A stretch of DNA of 64,000 nt from Flavobacteriaceae bacterium (GTDB taxonomy: Bacteria > Bacteroidota > Bacteroidia > Flavobacteriales > Flavobacteriaceae), in contig JALSLK010000089.1 of the NCBI GenBank assembly GCA_026988355.1, forward strand, positions 20,310 to 84,309. Reading direction: 5' to 3'. The position numbers were made by a program, and so were the translations under genes. Positions 25,332 to 35,411 of this stretch are shown here, piece after piece (within the stretch, counting starts at the first letter, position 1; every line of letters begins with the position of its first letter). Under the pieces are notes generated by a model. The model saw only the letters and a program-made list of their open reading frames with translations, was not told where the DNA came from and did no database searches.

Positions 25332-26726
25332 TTACAAACTTCCAGTCATATCTTCAGGTTTTACCCATTCATCATATTGTGTTTCGGTTACATAACCTAA
25401 ACGGATTGCTTCTTCTCGTAAAGTAGTTCCATTTTTATGTGCCGTATTCGCTATTTCAGCAGCTTTGTAATATCCAATTTTGGTATTAAGAGCTGTAACT
25501 AACATTAAAGAGTTATTTAATAATTCCGTTATTTTTTCTTGATTAACTTCCAAGCCTTCAATCGCATTTATAGCAAAAGACAGACAGGCATCTCCTAATA
25601 ACCGAGCAGATTGTAAAGCATTTGCAGCCATCATAGGTTTAAAAACATTTAATTCAAAATGACCTTGCATGCCTCCTACCGAAATAGCTACATCATTTCC
25701 GATAACTTGCGCACAAACCATAGTTAATGCTTCTGCTTGTGTTGGATTTACTTTTCCTGGCATAATAGAAGATCCAGGTTCGTTTGCAGGAAGGCTTAAT
25801 TCGCCAATTCCGCTACGAGGACCAGATGCTAACATTCTAATATCATGTGCAATTTTATTTATAGAAACTGCAAGTATTTTTAAGGCGCTATGCGTTTCAA
25901 CAATAGCATCGTGTGCCGCTAGTGCTTCAAATTTGTTTTGTGCAGTAATAAAAGGTAAACCTGTAAATTCTGCTATTTTTTTTGCAACAAGAACATCGTA
26001 TCCTTTAGGAGTATTAAGTCCAGTACCAACAGCAGTTCCGCCCAAAGCCAATTCGGATAAATGTGCTAATGTATTTTTTAATGCTTTTAAACCATGATCT
26101 AATTGAGATACATAACCAGAAAATTCTTGTCCGACGGTTAGTGGAGTTGCATCCATTAAATGCGTACGACCAATTTTTACGACACTTTTAAATGCAATTG
26201 CTTTTTTATGTAATGTGTCACGTAACTTTTCTATATTCGGAATCGTATTTTTTGTAATTAACTTATACACTGCAATATGCATTCCAGTAGGAAACGTATC
26301 GTTAGAAGATTGTGATTTGTTTACATCGTCGTTTGGTTGGATTATTTTTTCATCTTTTCCGATAATTCTTCCTGCAATTTCTTGCGCTCTATTAGCAATA
26401 ACTTCATTTACATTCATGTTACTTTGTGTGCCCGAACCAGTTTGCCAAATTACTAATGGAAATTGATTATCGTGTTTCCCATCTAGTATTTCATCACAAA
26501 CTTGTGCTATTAAATCGCGTTTCTCTACAGTTAAAACATCCAATTCACAATTGGTATATGCAGCAGCTTTTTTTAGATATGCAAAACCATAAACAACTTC
26601 TAAAGGCATGGTTGCACTAGGACCAATTTTAAAGTTATTACGAGAGCGTTCTGTTTGTGCTCCCCAATATTTGTTCGACGGAACTTTAACTTCTCCCATT
26701 GTATCTTTTTCTATTCTGTATGCCAT
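25332..26726 (-). CDS. fumC: Fumarate hydratase, class II
   Basis: 464 residues. This oxygen-stable, iron-free fumarase interconverts fumarate and malate in the TCA cycle. It shows '[17 protein letters not shown]', '[15 protein letters not shown]', '[18 protein letters not shown]' and the superfamily signature '[13 protein letters not shown]'. Start: ATG 26724-26726 gives '[16 protein letters not shown]', the usual N-terminus; the frame extends 14 codons further upstream, over a promoter box, so that extension is unlikely. It converges on the M15 gene. Confidence 0.97.
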   Translation of the reverse strand: MAYRIEKDTMGEVKVPSNKYWGAQTERSRNNFKIGPSATMPLEVVYGFAYLKKAAAYTNCELDVLTVEKRDLIAQVCDEILDGKHDNQFPLVIWQTGSGTQSNMNVNEVIANRAQEIAGRIIGKDEKIIQPNDDVNKSQSSNDTFPTGMHIAVYKLITKNTIPNIEKLRDTLHKKAIAFKSVVKIGRTHLMDATPLTVGQEFSGYVSQLDHGLKALKNTLAHLSELALGGTAVGTGLNTPKGYDVLVAKKIAEFTGLPFITAQNKFEALAAHDAIVETHSALKILAVSINKIAHDIRMLASGPRSGIGELSLPANEPGSSIMPGKVNPTQAEALTMVCAQVIGNDVAISVGGMQGHFELNVFKPMMAANALQSARLLGDACLSFAINAIEGLEVNQEKITELLNNSLMLVTALNTKIGYYKAAEIANTAHKNGTTLREEAIRLGYVTETQYDEWVKPEDMTGSL

Positions 26727-26749
26727 GATTTGTTTCTTTTTTTGTACTA

Positions 26750-26757
26750 CAAATTTA
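26750..26757 (-). promoter_or_regulatory. Putative -7 box of fumC
   Basis: On the minus strand TAAATTTG fits TAnnTTTG and lies 24 bp before the fumC ATG. Its position supports the shorter N-terminus. Confidence 0.45.
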
Positions 26758-26958
26758 CAAAATATCAATGAAATTGATTATAGAAGTGCCTAAAAGAATA
26801 AAATAAATTTTATATCGAACTAAGGTTAATATTTACGTAAATAATGTTGCGATAAAAGTGGCAAAAAGTATCTACTGACTTCTGTAGTATTGTACCCTAA
26901 TGTTCATCAAATTGTTAATAAACTCAAAAAAAAGTATATTAGTTTAAAAAAAAGGTAT

Positions 26959-26966
26959 TACTTTTG
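26959..26966 (+). promoter_or_regulatory. Putative -7 box of the small membrane-protein gene
   Basis: TACTTTTG, identical to the box before the transketolase gene, lies 33 bp before the ATG at 27000. It supports real expression of this very small gene. Confidence 0.5.
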
Positions 26967-26999
26967 CTATGCATTTAAAATATAAAATATAGAAATAAT

Positions 27000-27167
27000 A
27001 TGGACATAGCACAGTTTGTTGGTTTTTTAATCTTTTTAACGATCTTTACAATGGGGTTTTGGTTGATGATTTTTGTAATTACATTCGTTATACCATATTG
27101 GTTAATGGGTAATTTTAAAGAGAAAAGACAATTAAAAAAAGAAGCTAAAAAAGCTGCAAAAAGCTAG
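27000..27167 (+). CDS. Small membrane protein (55 aa), function unknown
   Basis: 55 codons from ATG 27000 to TAG 27167. The N-terminal two thirds ('FVGFLIFLTIFTMGFW' and 'MIFVITFVIPYWLM') are strongly hydrophobic, long enough for one long or two short membrane helices. The C-terminus is highly basic ('KEKRQLKKEAKKAAKS') and probably stays in the cytoplasm. It has a matching -7 box upstream and a strong terminator just downstream, so it looks like an independent gene. I cannot name a family. Confidence 0.7.
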   Translation: MDIAQFVGFLIFLTIFTMGFWLMIFVITFVIPYWLMGNFKEKRQLKKEAKKAAKS

Positions 27168-27214
27168 TTTCTACATTTTACTAAATAAGCTAAAAAATCG
27201 AATTGGTATAATAT

Positions 27215-27251
27215 AAAAAATCCATCCATAAAATTTTATGGATGGATTTTT
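27215..27251. terminator. Bidirectional terminator between convergent genes
   Basis: A long perfect inverted repeat, AAAATCCATCCATAAAA with TTTTATGGATGGATTTT, flanked by A and T runs on both sides. It can end both the small membrane-protein transcript (+) and the 3-hydroxyacyl-CoA dehydrogenase transcript (-). A fragment of the intergenic repeat ('AATTGGTATAATA', 27201-27213) sits just before it. Confidence 0.88.
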
Positions 27252-27257
27252 AGGTTA

Positions 27258-28145
27258 TTACACAAATTGTTTGGATACTTTTTCTGCTTTTCTGCTTTCT
27301 GCATAATCGTAAAAACCCTCGCCAGATTTAGAGCCTAGTTTTCCTGCTTGAACCATATTTACTAGTAATGGACAAGGTGCGTATTTTGGATTTTTAAAAC
27401 CATCGTACATTACCTGCAATATAGATAAGCAAACGTCCAATCCAATAAAATCAGCTAATTGCAACGGTCCCATAGGATGTCCCATTCCTAATTTCATGAC
27501 ATTATCAATTTCATAAACTCCTGCAACACCATTGTATAAGGTTTCTATGGCTTCATTAATCATTGGCATTAAGATACGATTTGCAACAAAACCAGGATAA
27601 TCGTTTACTTCTAACGGAATTTTATTCAGTTTACTAGAAACTTCCATAATAGTTTTCGTTACAGCATCGCTTGTAGAGTAACCTCTAATAATTTCTACCA
27701 ATTTCATGATTGGTACTGGATTCATAAAATGCATGCCAATTACCTTTTCTGGTCTGCTAGTTACACTTGCTATTTTTGTAATTGAAATGGAAGAAGTGTT
27801 GGTTGCCAATATGGCATTTTTAGGAGCAGATTCGTCAATCAATTGAAATATTTTTAATTTAATAACTTCATTTTCTGTAGCAGCTTCAATTACTAAATCT
27901 GCATTAGAAACGCCTTTTTTTGTGTCTGTAAAAGCAGTAATATTACTTAAAGTATCCCTTTTTATAGATTCTGTAATGCGCTCTTTTGCAATTAGTCTAT
28001 CTAAATTTTTTGTAATGGTTGCGATTCCTTTATCAATAGCATCTTCCGAAATATCAATTAAGTTTACTTGGTATCCATTTTGTGCAAAAACATGGGCAAT
28101 TCCGTTTCCCATAGTTCCTGCTCCGATTACGGCTATATTTTTCAT
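27258..28145 (-). CDS. 3-hydroxybutyryl-CoA (3-hydroxyacyl-CoA) dehydrogenase
   Basis: 295 residues, the single-function form. The NAD-binding Rossmann motif 'GAGTMGNG' is at 8-15, then 'LVIEAATENEVIK', 'ATNTSSISIT', and the catalytic His region 'GMHFMNPVPIMKLVEII', followed by the C-terminal domain with 'NDYPGFVANRILMPMINEA'. It oxidises or reduces (S)-3-hydroxyacyl-CoA in fatty-acid oxidation or butyrate/PHB-type pathways; the direction is not given by context. It sits 26 bp downstream of a Gfo/Idh oxidoreductase gene on the same strand. Confidence 0.93.
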   Translation of the reverse strand: MKNIAVIGAGTMGNGIAHVFAQNGYQVNLIDISEDAIDKGIATITKNLDRLIAKERITESIKRDTLSNITAFTDTKKGVSNADLVIEAATENEVIKLKIFQLIDESAPKNAILATNTSSISITKIASVTSRPEKVIGMHFMNPVPIMKLVEIIRGYSTSDAVTKTIMEVSSKLNKIPLEVNDYPGFVANRILMPMINEAIETLYNGVAGVYEIDNVMKLGMGHPMGPLQLADFIGLDVCLSILQVMYDGFKNPKYAPCPLLVNMVQAGKLGSKSGEGFYDYAESRKAEKVSKQFV

Positions 28146-28171
28146 TCTGTCGTTTATTTGTTTAATTACTT

Positions 28172-29131
28172 TTAAAAGCAGTCAATAATTTGTTGTGCAA
28201 CACGTAGTGCGTCTGTGCCATGTTTTAAAGTTACTATTGGCGTAGTTTCATTTTCTATAGCAGTTGCAAAGGTTTCTAACTCATCCAATATGGCATTATT
28301 ATTCTCAATAGTTGGATTTTCAAAATAGATTTGTTTTTTTACACCTTCTGCATTTTGCAATATCATAGCAAATTCATCTGGATTTTCTGGTACATCTTTC
28401 ATTTTTACCACTTCGCTCTTTTTTTCTAAAAAATCAACAGATATATAAGCGTCTTTTTGGAAAAATCGTGATTTACGCATGTTTTTCATCGAAATTCTAC
28501 TTGCGGTTAGGTTTGCCACACAGCCATTTTCAAATTCGATTCGTGCATTTGCGATATCTGGTGTTTCGCTAATTACCGAAACACCGCTTGCGTGCACATT
28601 TTTTACTGGAGAATTAACCACACTTAATATAATATCTATATCGTGAATCATTAAATCTAATACAACAGGAACATCCGTTCCTCTAGGATTAAATTCTGCC
28701 AAGCGATGCGTTTCTATAAACATTGGACTATCAATTAAGTGTTTTACAGCTATAAATGCTGGATTAAATCGCTCTACATGACCAACTTGCCCTTTTATAT
28801 GGTATTTGTCTGCTAATGTTCTAATTGCTTCAGCCTCACTTACTGTTTTGGTAATTGGCTTCTCTATAAATACATGTCTCCCTTTAGTAATTGCTTCTTT
28901 AGCACATTCAAAGTGTGATAATGTTGGTGTAACAATATCAACTACATCTACAGCTTCTATTAGACTCGTAACGGAGTTAAAATATTTATAACCAAATTCT
29001 TCTGCCACTTTTTTACCATTTTCTTCGTTCGCATCGTAAAAACCAACTAGCTCATATTTAGTAGATTGATTTAGTAATTTTAAATGAATTTTCCCTAGAT
29101 GACCTGCACCTAATACACCTGCTTTTAACAT
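28172..29131 (-). CDS. Gfo/Idh/MocA-family NAD(P)-dependent oxidoreductase
   Basis: 319 residues. N-terminal Rossmann domain with 'GVLGAGHLGKIHLK', the family motif 'GRHVFIEKPITKT' carrying the Lys of the active site, and a C-terminal alpha/beta domain with 'RGTDVPVVLDLMIHDIDIIL'. Family members act on sugars, inositols and related alcohols. The 'DLMIHDIDI' segment resembles UDP-GlcNAc-3-dehydrogenase-type enzymes, so a role in surface-sugar synthesis is possible but not shown. It is probably co-transcribed with the downstream dehydrogenase. Confidence 0.9.
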   Translation of the reverse strand: MLKAGVLGAGHLGKIHLKLLNQSTKYELVGFYDANEENGKKVAEEFGYKYFNSVTSLIEAVDVVDIVTPTLSHFECAKEAITKGRHVFIEKPITKTVSEAEAIRTLADKYHIKGQVGHVERFNPAFIAVKHLIDSPMFIETHRLAEFNPRGTDVPVVLDLMIHDIDIILSVVNSPVKNVHASGVSVISETPDIANARIEFENGCVANLTASRISMKNMRKSRFFQKDAYISVDFLEKKSEVVKMKDVPENPDEFAMILQNAEGVKKQIYFENPTIENNNAILDELETFATAIENETTPIVTLKHGTDALRVAQQIIDCF

Positions 29132-29366
29132 AAATTTAGTTTAATTATTGAATTACTATTTTGCCATTTTTAAACGACTTAATTACGTACCAAAAATACA
29201 ATTTTTTTTTATTATACTAAAAAAGAAATAACAAAGATGGTATTATTAATTTTTATTTTTACTGTATTTTATAGTGTTAATTTTTAAGGCTTTAGAATTT
29301 CTTTAGATTTAGTTTTTAACTTTAAAACAGTAAAATGACTAACATTTACTAATTAATATCAATATC

Positions 29367-31079
29367 ATGAAAAAAGCTACTTACCTCATTCTTTATTTAC
29401 TTATAGTTCAGAGCATTTATGCAACAACTTATAATGTTGGTCCAAGTCAAACATATACAGAGCTAGGTGATGTTCCATGGATAAGTTTAATTGCTGGAGA
29501 TATTGTGCAAATACATTGGCGTAGTATGCCTTATGCTGAGAAAATATTTTTAAGAGGACAAGGTACAGAAGTAAATCCGATAATAATACGTGGTATTCCT
29601 AATACTAATGGAGATTTGCCAGTCCTAACTGGAGAAAATGCTACAACTAATGCACAATTTGCTAGTTATTTTAGCAGCCAATATACCGAAGATTTGTCTT
29701 TATTTTTAATTTATAGAGGTCCGAATGATTCTTGGAGTGATTATAAACCAAAGCATCTAATTATTGAATATCTTGAAATTACAGGAGTTAAGCCTGAACA
29801 TACATTTACAGATCAATTCGGAAATGTTAGAAACTATAGTAATTTTGGAACAGGAATTTGTGCTATTGTATGTGAAAATTTAACCATTCGACATTGTAAA
29901 ATACACCATAATTCACAAGGCATTTTTACAAATACAAATGGAGATGAAAATCAAATCTCTAGAGATTTATTAATCGAATATAATGAAATTTGGGATAATG
30001 GAAATGTAGATGATGATAAGCATCATAATATTTATGCTCAAGCAGCTGGAACAATTATTCAATATAATAAAATTGGAAGTTTAGTACCTGGAAGTCTTGG
30101 ATCTTCATTAAAAGATAGATCATCAGGTACTATTATTAGATATAATTGGATTGAATCTTCTTCAAGAGCAATTGATTTAGTAGAATGCCAAGAAGGTTGT
30201 CATATTCTTACAGAAGAACCTAATTATCACGATGCTTATGTATATGGTAACGTAATAGAAAATGATATAACACAAAGTCCTTTTGCATCAAGTATGATTC
30301 ATTTTGGATATGATAATAGTTCCGTAAATGCAAAAAGAGGTTCCTTGTTTTTTTATAACAATACTGTATATATAAAAGGAGATACTAGCGATTATTGGTA
30401 TGTAAATTTATTTGATGTAACTGATGATAACAATTCGTTAACTATGGAAGGCTCTTTAGAGATGCACAACAATATTATTCATAAAAACGGAACTACTAAT
30501 TTACGATTGATGAGAGATGGAGGAACAATTGAGTTTTATACAAATAATTGGTTGCAAAACGACTATACGGCACTCGGATATCAAGCTACGGCAAATGTAG
30601 TTTATACGACACAACCAATTTTGGGCGTAACTCCTGATTTTATTGATGTAACTAATAAAAATTTTGAGTTAATAAATTCTTCATCTTGTGTTGATATTGC
30701 AACCTCTATGATAGGAATTGTCGATACGGATTATTTACCTACGATGGAGTATAAACATCCTGCAAATGGAGTAGTGCGTGTAATGACTGGTTCTGCATTT
30801 GATATTGGAGCATTTGAATATAAAAATGTTTTGACTACGGATTCAGATGAATTTGATACTAGTGTAACAGTATATCCAAATCCTGCTAAAAATTCATTTA
30901 CCATTAAGATTAAAAATGATAGTATAGATAATGTTGTTATTTATAGCGAATTAGGACAAGAATTAAGAAGGCTAAACACAAGTTTAATAAATATTTCTGA
31001 TTTTAATGGTGGAATTTATTTTGTAAAAATTTCTACTAAAAATGGAAAAAATGTAATTAAAAAAATGATTAAAAGATAA
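29367..31079 (+). CDS. T9SS-secreted right-handed beta-helix protein (copy 1)
   Basis: 570 residues. Signal peptide about 1-19 ('IVQSIYA'), opening 'TTYNVGPSQTYTELGDVPW', then a long series of beta-helix rungs from about 130 to 440 ('LTIRHCKIHHNSQGI', 'DLLIEYNEIWDNG', 'GTIIRYNWIES') as in parallel beta-helix polysaccharide lyases and carbohydrate-binding proteins. The C-terminus is a type A T9SS sorting domain ('VTVYPNPAKNSFTIKI ... KKMIKR'). No catalytic set of a named lyase family is apparent to me. It is followed 22 bp later by a shorter paralogue. Confidence 0.85.
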   Translation: MKKATYLILYLLIVQSIYATTYNVGPSQTYTELGDVPWISLIAGDIVQIHWRSMPYAEKIFLRGQGTEVNPIIIRGIPNTNGDLPVLTGENATTNAQFASYFSSQYTEDLSLFLIYRGPNDSWSDYKPKHLIIEYLEITGVKPEHTFTDQFGNVRNYSNFGTGICAIVCENLTIRHCKIHHNSQGIFTNTNGDENQISRDLLIEYNEIWDNGNVDDDKHHNIYAQAAGTIIQYNKIGSLVPGSLGSSLKDRSSGTIIRYNWIESSSRAIDLVECQEGCHILTEEPNYHDAYVYGNVIENDITQSPFASSMIHFGYDNSSVNAKRGSLFFYNNTVYIKGDTSDYWYVNLFDVTDDNNSLTMEGSLEMHNNIIHKNGTTNLRLMRDGGTIEFYTNNWLQNDYTALGYQATANVVYTTQPILGVTPDFIDVTNKNFELINSSSCVDIATSMIGIVDTDYLPTMEYKHPANGVVRVMTGSAFDIGAFEYKNVLTTDSDEFDTSVTVYPNPAKNSFTIKIKNDSIDNVVIYSELGQELRRLNTSLINISDFNGGIYFVKISTKNGKNVIKKMIKR

Positions 31080-31100
31080 TGATAATCACAAGTAAGTAAA

Positions 31101-32498
31101 ATGAAAAAAAATATACAATTATTTTTGATGTTTATAACCTTGACAGGTTATGCTACAACCTATCATGTTGGTTCCACAAGAGCTTATGTTTCGCCACGAG
31201 CACTCTATTCAGCTAACATTGTACAAAATGGAGATATTATCGAAATTGATGAAGAAACTTATATTGGTAATGCAGCTTTGGCCGTTTGGAATAGAGACAA
31301 TTTAATAATTAGAGGTGTGGGAGGAAAACCACATTTAGTTGCAAATGGGCAATACATTTTTGGAAAAGGAATTTGGGTTTGTGCAGGTAATAATATTACG
31401 GTAGAGAACATTGAGTTTTCAGGAGCCACAGTACCTGATCAAAATGGTGCAGGAATTAGATTGGATGGTAATGGTTTAACGATTAGATATTGTTATTTTC
31501 ATGATAATGAAAACGGAATTTTGACAAATAATTCTAATGTTGGAGATATTTTAATAGAGTATTCCGAATTTAATCATAATGGTTTTGGCGCTGGTTTTAC
31601 GCATAATTTATATATAGGTCATGTAAATAAACTAACTTTTAGATATAATTATTCGCACCATGCACTTGTAGGACATAATCTAAAATCTAGAGCAAATGAA
31701 AATTATATTATGTATAATCGAATAATGGATGAACAAACTGGTAGATCTAGTAGATTAATTGATTTGCCAAATGGTGGGTTTTCGATTATCATGGGAAATT
31801 TATTGATGCAAGGGTCAAACGCAGAAAATAATAATTTGGTTGGTTACGGTTTAGAAGGTTTGTCAAATGCTAATAATAAATTGTATTTAATAAATAACAC
31901 GTTGGTTAATAAAAGAGGTACATGTAATTTTATACATATACAAGGAGGAACCACAATTGCAAATATTACAAATAATATATTTACAGGAATTGGAAATGTA
32001 ATTAATGGAACTACTACTACAATGTCAAATAATGTTATTGAAGCAACAATAAGTAATATGAATTTTGTAGATGAAGCAAATTACGATTATCATCTAAATT
32101 CAAACTCGCCAGCAATAAATGTAGGAACAGCAGTAAGTTCGGTTAATGGAAATTCACTTACTCCAAACATGCAGTATATACATCCTACTGCTTTTGAGAC
32201 ACGACCTACAGGCACGACTATTGATGTTGGTGCTTACGAATATGATTCAACAGTTTTTATAAATGATTTTTTATTAGAGGATGTTACAATCTATCCAAAT
32301 CCAATACAACGTAGTTTTAATATTAAATTAAATGATAATGTATTAGAAAAGGTTATTGTTTTTAATGAATTAGGTAAAAAAATATATAAAAACACATTTA
32401 CTAAAGTGAATATATTACACTTAAAATCAGGTATTTATTATGTGAAAATAGTTTTAAAAAATGGAAAAACAGCTATTAAAAAAATAATTAAGTCTTAA
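31101..32498 (+). CDS. T9SS-secreted right-handed beta-helix protein (copy 2)
   Basis: 465 residues, a paralogue of the preceding gene in the same order: signal peptide ('TLTGYA'), 'TTYHVGSTRAYVSPRALYS' opening, beta-helix rungs ('GLTIRYCYFHDNENGI', 'DILIEYSEFNHNG', 'LTFRYNYSHHA'), and a T9SS type A tail ('VTIYPNPIQRSFNIKL ... KKIIKS'). It is shorter mainly in the helix. The two genes probably form an operon for a pair of exported glycan-binding or glycan-degrading proteins. Its TAA stop shares three of four bases of a TTAA with the stop of the convergent gene. Confidence 0.84.
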   Translation: MKKNIQLFLMFITLTGYATTYHVGSTRAYVSPRALYSANIVQNGDIIEIDEETYIGNAALAVWNRDNLIIRGVGGKPHLVANGQYIFGKGIWVCAGNNITVENIEFSGATVPDQNGAGIRLDGNGLTIRYCYFHDNENGILTNNSNVGDILIEYSEFNHNGFGAGFTHNLYIGHVNKLTFRYNYSHHALVGHNLKSRANENYIMYNRIMDEQTGRSSRLIDLPNGGFSIIMGNLLMQGSNAENNNLVGYGLEGLSNANNKLYLINNTLVNKRGTCNFIHIQGGTTIANITNNIFTGIGNVINGTTTTMSNNVIEATISNMNFVDEANYDYHLNSNSPAINVGTAVSSVNGNSLTPNMQYIHPTAFETRPTGTTIDVGAYEYDSTVFINDFLLEDVTIYPNPIQRSFNIKLNDNVLEKVIVFNELGKKIYKNTFTKVNILHLKSGIYYVKIVLKNGKTAIKKIIKS

Positions 32499-35395
32499 AT
32501 TATAGCGTTCCATAGTATACTAACTGGATGTTCTGTTTTTCTTTTTGTACCATCCATAATTTGATGTCTACAACTTGTTCCTGCAACTGCAAGCTCTACA
32601 TCTATTGCTATATTTCTTATCTTCGGAAAAATGGAATTTTCTCCTATTTGCATACTTATATCATAATGTTCTTTTTCGTAACCAAACGATCCTGCCATAC
32701 CACAACAACCTGTGTTTAATAAGGTAACATTGTAATTATCTGGGATATTGAGCATTGCATAAGTTGCTTGGGATGTCGATAATGCTTTTTGATGGCAATG
32801 TGTATGGATTTTAATTGTTTTTGCTTCTTTTGTAAATTGCGAAGCGTTTATGTTTCCAATAGTTATTTCAGACGAAATAAATTCTTCTATAGTATGTGTA
32901 TTTTTTGCTATTTGTTGTGCTAATATATTTTCATTTGCTAGTCGTAAGTATTCATCTTTAAAGGTTAAAATAGCAGATGGTTCGATACCTACTAATGGAG
33001 TTTCAGTAGAAATTTTATCATAAAACACAGCTACATTTTTATTTGCATTTTTTTTTGCTTCTGCTAAAAAACCTTTTGATATTTGTGCTCGCCCACTTTC
33101 TGTATGATTGGTAACAAGGATATTATAGTTTAATTTTTGTAGTAAATTATAAGTGTCGATACCAACTTGTACATCATATAGATTTGTAAATTCGTCTATA
33201 AAAAGATATATAGATTTTAAGGTTTCTTTTTTATTTGGCTTTTGTTTTTTGATCCAATCTCGAAAGGTTTGTTTCGCATATTTTGGAATAGTACGTTCTT
33301 TTGCAATACCTAAAAAGGATTTTGTTATTTTTCTGTTTGCTATAAAATTAGCAAGTGTAGGAGAGAGGTATGCAATTTTAGCATATTTACTGGTATTAAT
33401 TCCAAATAATTTATCTCTAAAGCTAGGTGTGTTACTTTTGTGATATTGGTATAGAAATTCGGATTTTAAGGAAGCGACATCTACACTACTTGGACATTCG
33501 CTAGCACAAGCTTTACAGCTAATACACAAATCGAATACCTCTTTAAGTTCTTTGTAATCAAACTTATTTATTTTATCAGAATTCGTTAAAAATTCTCGCA
33601 ATGCATTTGCTCTTGCTCTTGTCGTATCTTTTTCATTTTTTGTAGCCCTATAACTTGGACACATGGTTCCTCCTGCACTTATTGGTTTTCTACAATCGCC
33701 AGATCCGTTACATTTTTCTGCCAATCGAAGTATGCCTTGATTGTCATCAAAATTAAGAATAGTTTCTATTTTTGGTTCTTCTCTATCCGCTTTATAACGT
33801 AAGGATGCATTCATTTTATATGCATCTATAATTTTTCCTTTATTGAATATATTATTACTATCAAATACTACTTTAATTTGCTTTAAAAGCTCGTAATTTT
33901 TATTGCCAATTAGTAACGGAATGAATTCGGATCGTACAATTCCATCGCCATGTTCTCCACTAAATGAGCCTTTGTATTTTTTGACGAGTAGTGCTACTTT
34001 ATTGGTTATTTCTCTGAAAAGTCGTACGTCTGTATTTTTTTTTAGATTTAAGATTGGTCGTAGGTGTAATTCACCAGCACCTGCATGTGCATAGTAGACT
34101 GCTTTTTGTTTAAAATCGTCCATCATTTGTGTAAACTCCGAAATGTAATTTGGCAAATCTTCTAGCGCAACTGCTGTATCTTCTATACATGCTACGGCTT
34201 TGTTATCGCCAATTATATTTCCTAATAATCCCAAACCTGCTTTTCGTAAATTGATTACTTTTTTTATGGCATTATCCTTGATTTTTACGTGTGCATATCC
34301 AAAATTTTCTCGCTGTAAAGTTGCAATTAAATTGTCTGCCAATTGTTGGACTTCTTTTTGTGAGTCTGCACGAACTTCTAACATTAATATTGCTTCTGGA
34401 TCTCCTTGTATAAAAAAACGATTCTTTACTTGTTCTCTATTGCTTTTTGTACAATCTAATATGGTTTTGTCCATTAGTTCGCACATAAATAGATTGTGTT
34501 TCATTGCAACTTGAACGGCTTTTAAACTTTCTAAAATACTATAAAAATGCGATGCTATTAATATCGTATTATTTGGAGGTAAATCATTTAATTTTAGCTT
34601 TATACTGGTTGTTAATGATAGTGTTCCTTCGCTACCACAAAGTAAAGATGAAAGATTGATTTTTTCTTCATTTCCACCAAAAAGATTAAAGTCAAGAAGT
34701 TTGTCAATTGCATATCCTGTATTTCTACGATGAATTTCTTTTTTTGGAAACTTGTCTTTAATTTCTTGTTGTTTTTTTTCGTCAGATAATTCCGTAAGAA
34801 TACAATTGTAAATCTTGTTTTCAAGCGAATCGCCAATCGCTTTTTGCTTAAATTCTTGTTTGTTTAAGGCTTGAAATTTCACTTCGGAGCCATCACTTAA
34901 TAAAGTGTCTAATTCCAATACTTTATCTCTTGTTACACCATATTGAATGGAAGTTGTGCCTGAAGAATTATTACCTACCATTCCGCCAATCATACACCGA
35001 TTTGATGTTGATGTATTTGGTCCAAAAAACAATCCGTGAGGTTTTAAATATTGATTGAGTTCGTCTCTAATAACGCCTGGTTGTACAGTAACTGTTTTTT
35101 CTTGTTTGTTAAAATCTAATATTTTAGTGAAGTATTTTGAAATGTCGACTACAATTCCTTCGCCAACACATTGTCCAGCAAGCGAAGTTCCTGCCGCTCT
35201 TGGTATTAAGGTTGTTTCGTGTTTTGTGGCAAAATGGATTAACTCTTTTAAATCCTTTTTGGTTTTTGGAAAAGCTACGGCAAGTGGTATTTTTCGATAA
35301 ACAGACGCATCTGTAGCATATATACTTAAATGTAAATCGTCGTAAAATAATTCTCCTTTAAGTTTACTATTAAGGTTTATTAGTTGGTTTGTCAT
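32495..35395 (-). CDS. FAD-linked oxidase with C-terminal Fe-S and CCG domains (D-lactate/D-2-hydroxyacid dehydrogenase type)
   Basis: 966 residues, a GlcD-GlcF-type fusion like YdiJ. The N-terminal FAD-binding domain has 'IPRAAGTSLAGQCVGEGIVVD' in part and 'GGMVGNNSSGTTSIQYG'. The FAD-linked oxidase C-domain includes 'GEHGDGIVRSEF'. Cys-rich segments 'CNGSGDCR ... MCPSYRATKNEKDTTRAR' and 'CISCKACASECPSSVD' can bind 4Fe-4S clusters. The C-terminal CCG-like part has 'HTHCHQKAL' and 'NTGCCGMAGSFGYE'. It likely oxidises a D-2-hydroxyacid and feeds electrons to the quinone pool. Substrate not determinable. Confidence 0.92.
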   Translation of the reverse strand: MTNQLINLNSKLKGELFYDDLHLSIYATDASVYRKIPLAVAFPKTKKDLKELIHFATKHETTLIPRAAGTSLAGQCVGEGIVVDISKYFTKILDFNKQEKTVTVQPGVIRDELNQYLKPHGLFFGPNTSTSNRCMIGGMVGNNSSGTTSIQYGVTRDKVLELDTLLSDGSEVKFQALNKQEFKQKAIGDSLENKIYNCILTELSDEKKQQEIKDKFPKKEIHRRNTGYAIDKLLDFNLFGGNEEKINLSSLLCGSEGTLSLTTSIKLKLNDLPPNNTILIASHFYSILESLKAVQVAMKHNLFMCELMDKTILDCTKSNREQVKNRFFIQGDPEAILMLEVRADSQKEVQQLADNLIATLQRENFGYAHVKIKDNAIKKVINLRKAGLGLLGNIIGDNKAVACIEDTAVALEDLPNYISEFTQMMDDFKQKAVYYAHAGAGELHLRPILNLKKNTDVRLFREITNKVALLVKKYKGSFSGEHGDGIVRSEFIPLLIGNKNYELLKQIKVVFDSNNIFNKGKIIDAYKMNASLRYKADREEPKIETILNFDDNQGILRLAEKCNGSGDCRKPISAGGTMCPSYRATKNEKDTTRARANALREFLTNSDKINKFDYKELKEVFDLCISCKACASECPSSVDVASLKSEFLYQYHKSNTPSFRDKLFGINTSKYAKIAYLSPTLANFIANRKITKSFLGIAKERTIPKYAKQTFRDWIKKQKPNKKETLKSIYLFIDEFTNLYDVQVGIDTYNLLQKLNYNILVTNHTESGRAQISKGFLAEAKKNANKNVAVFYDKISTETPLVGIEPSAILTFKDEYLRLANENILAQQIAKNTHTIEEFISSEITIGNINASQFTKEAKTIKIHTHCHQKALSTSQATYAMLNIPDNYNVTLLNTGCCGMAGSFGYEKEHYDISMQIGENSIFPKIRNIAIDVELAVAGTSCRHQIMDGTKRKTEHPVSILWNAII

Positions 35396-35411
35396 GTGTA
35401 ATTAAAACAGC

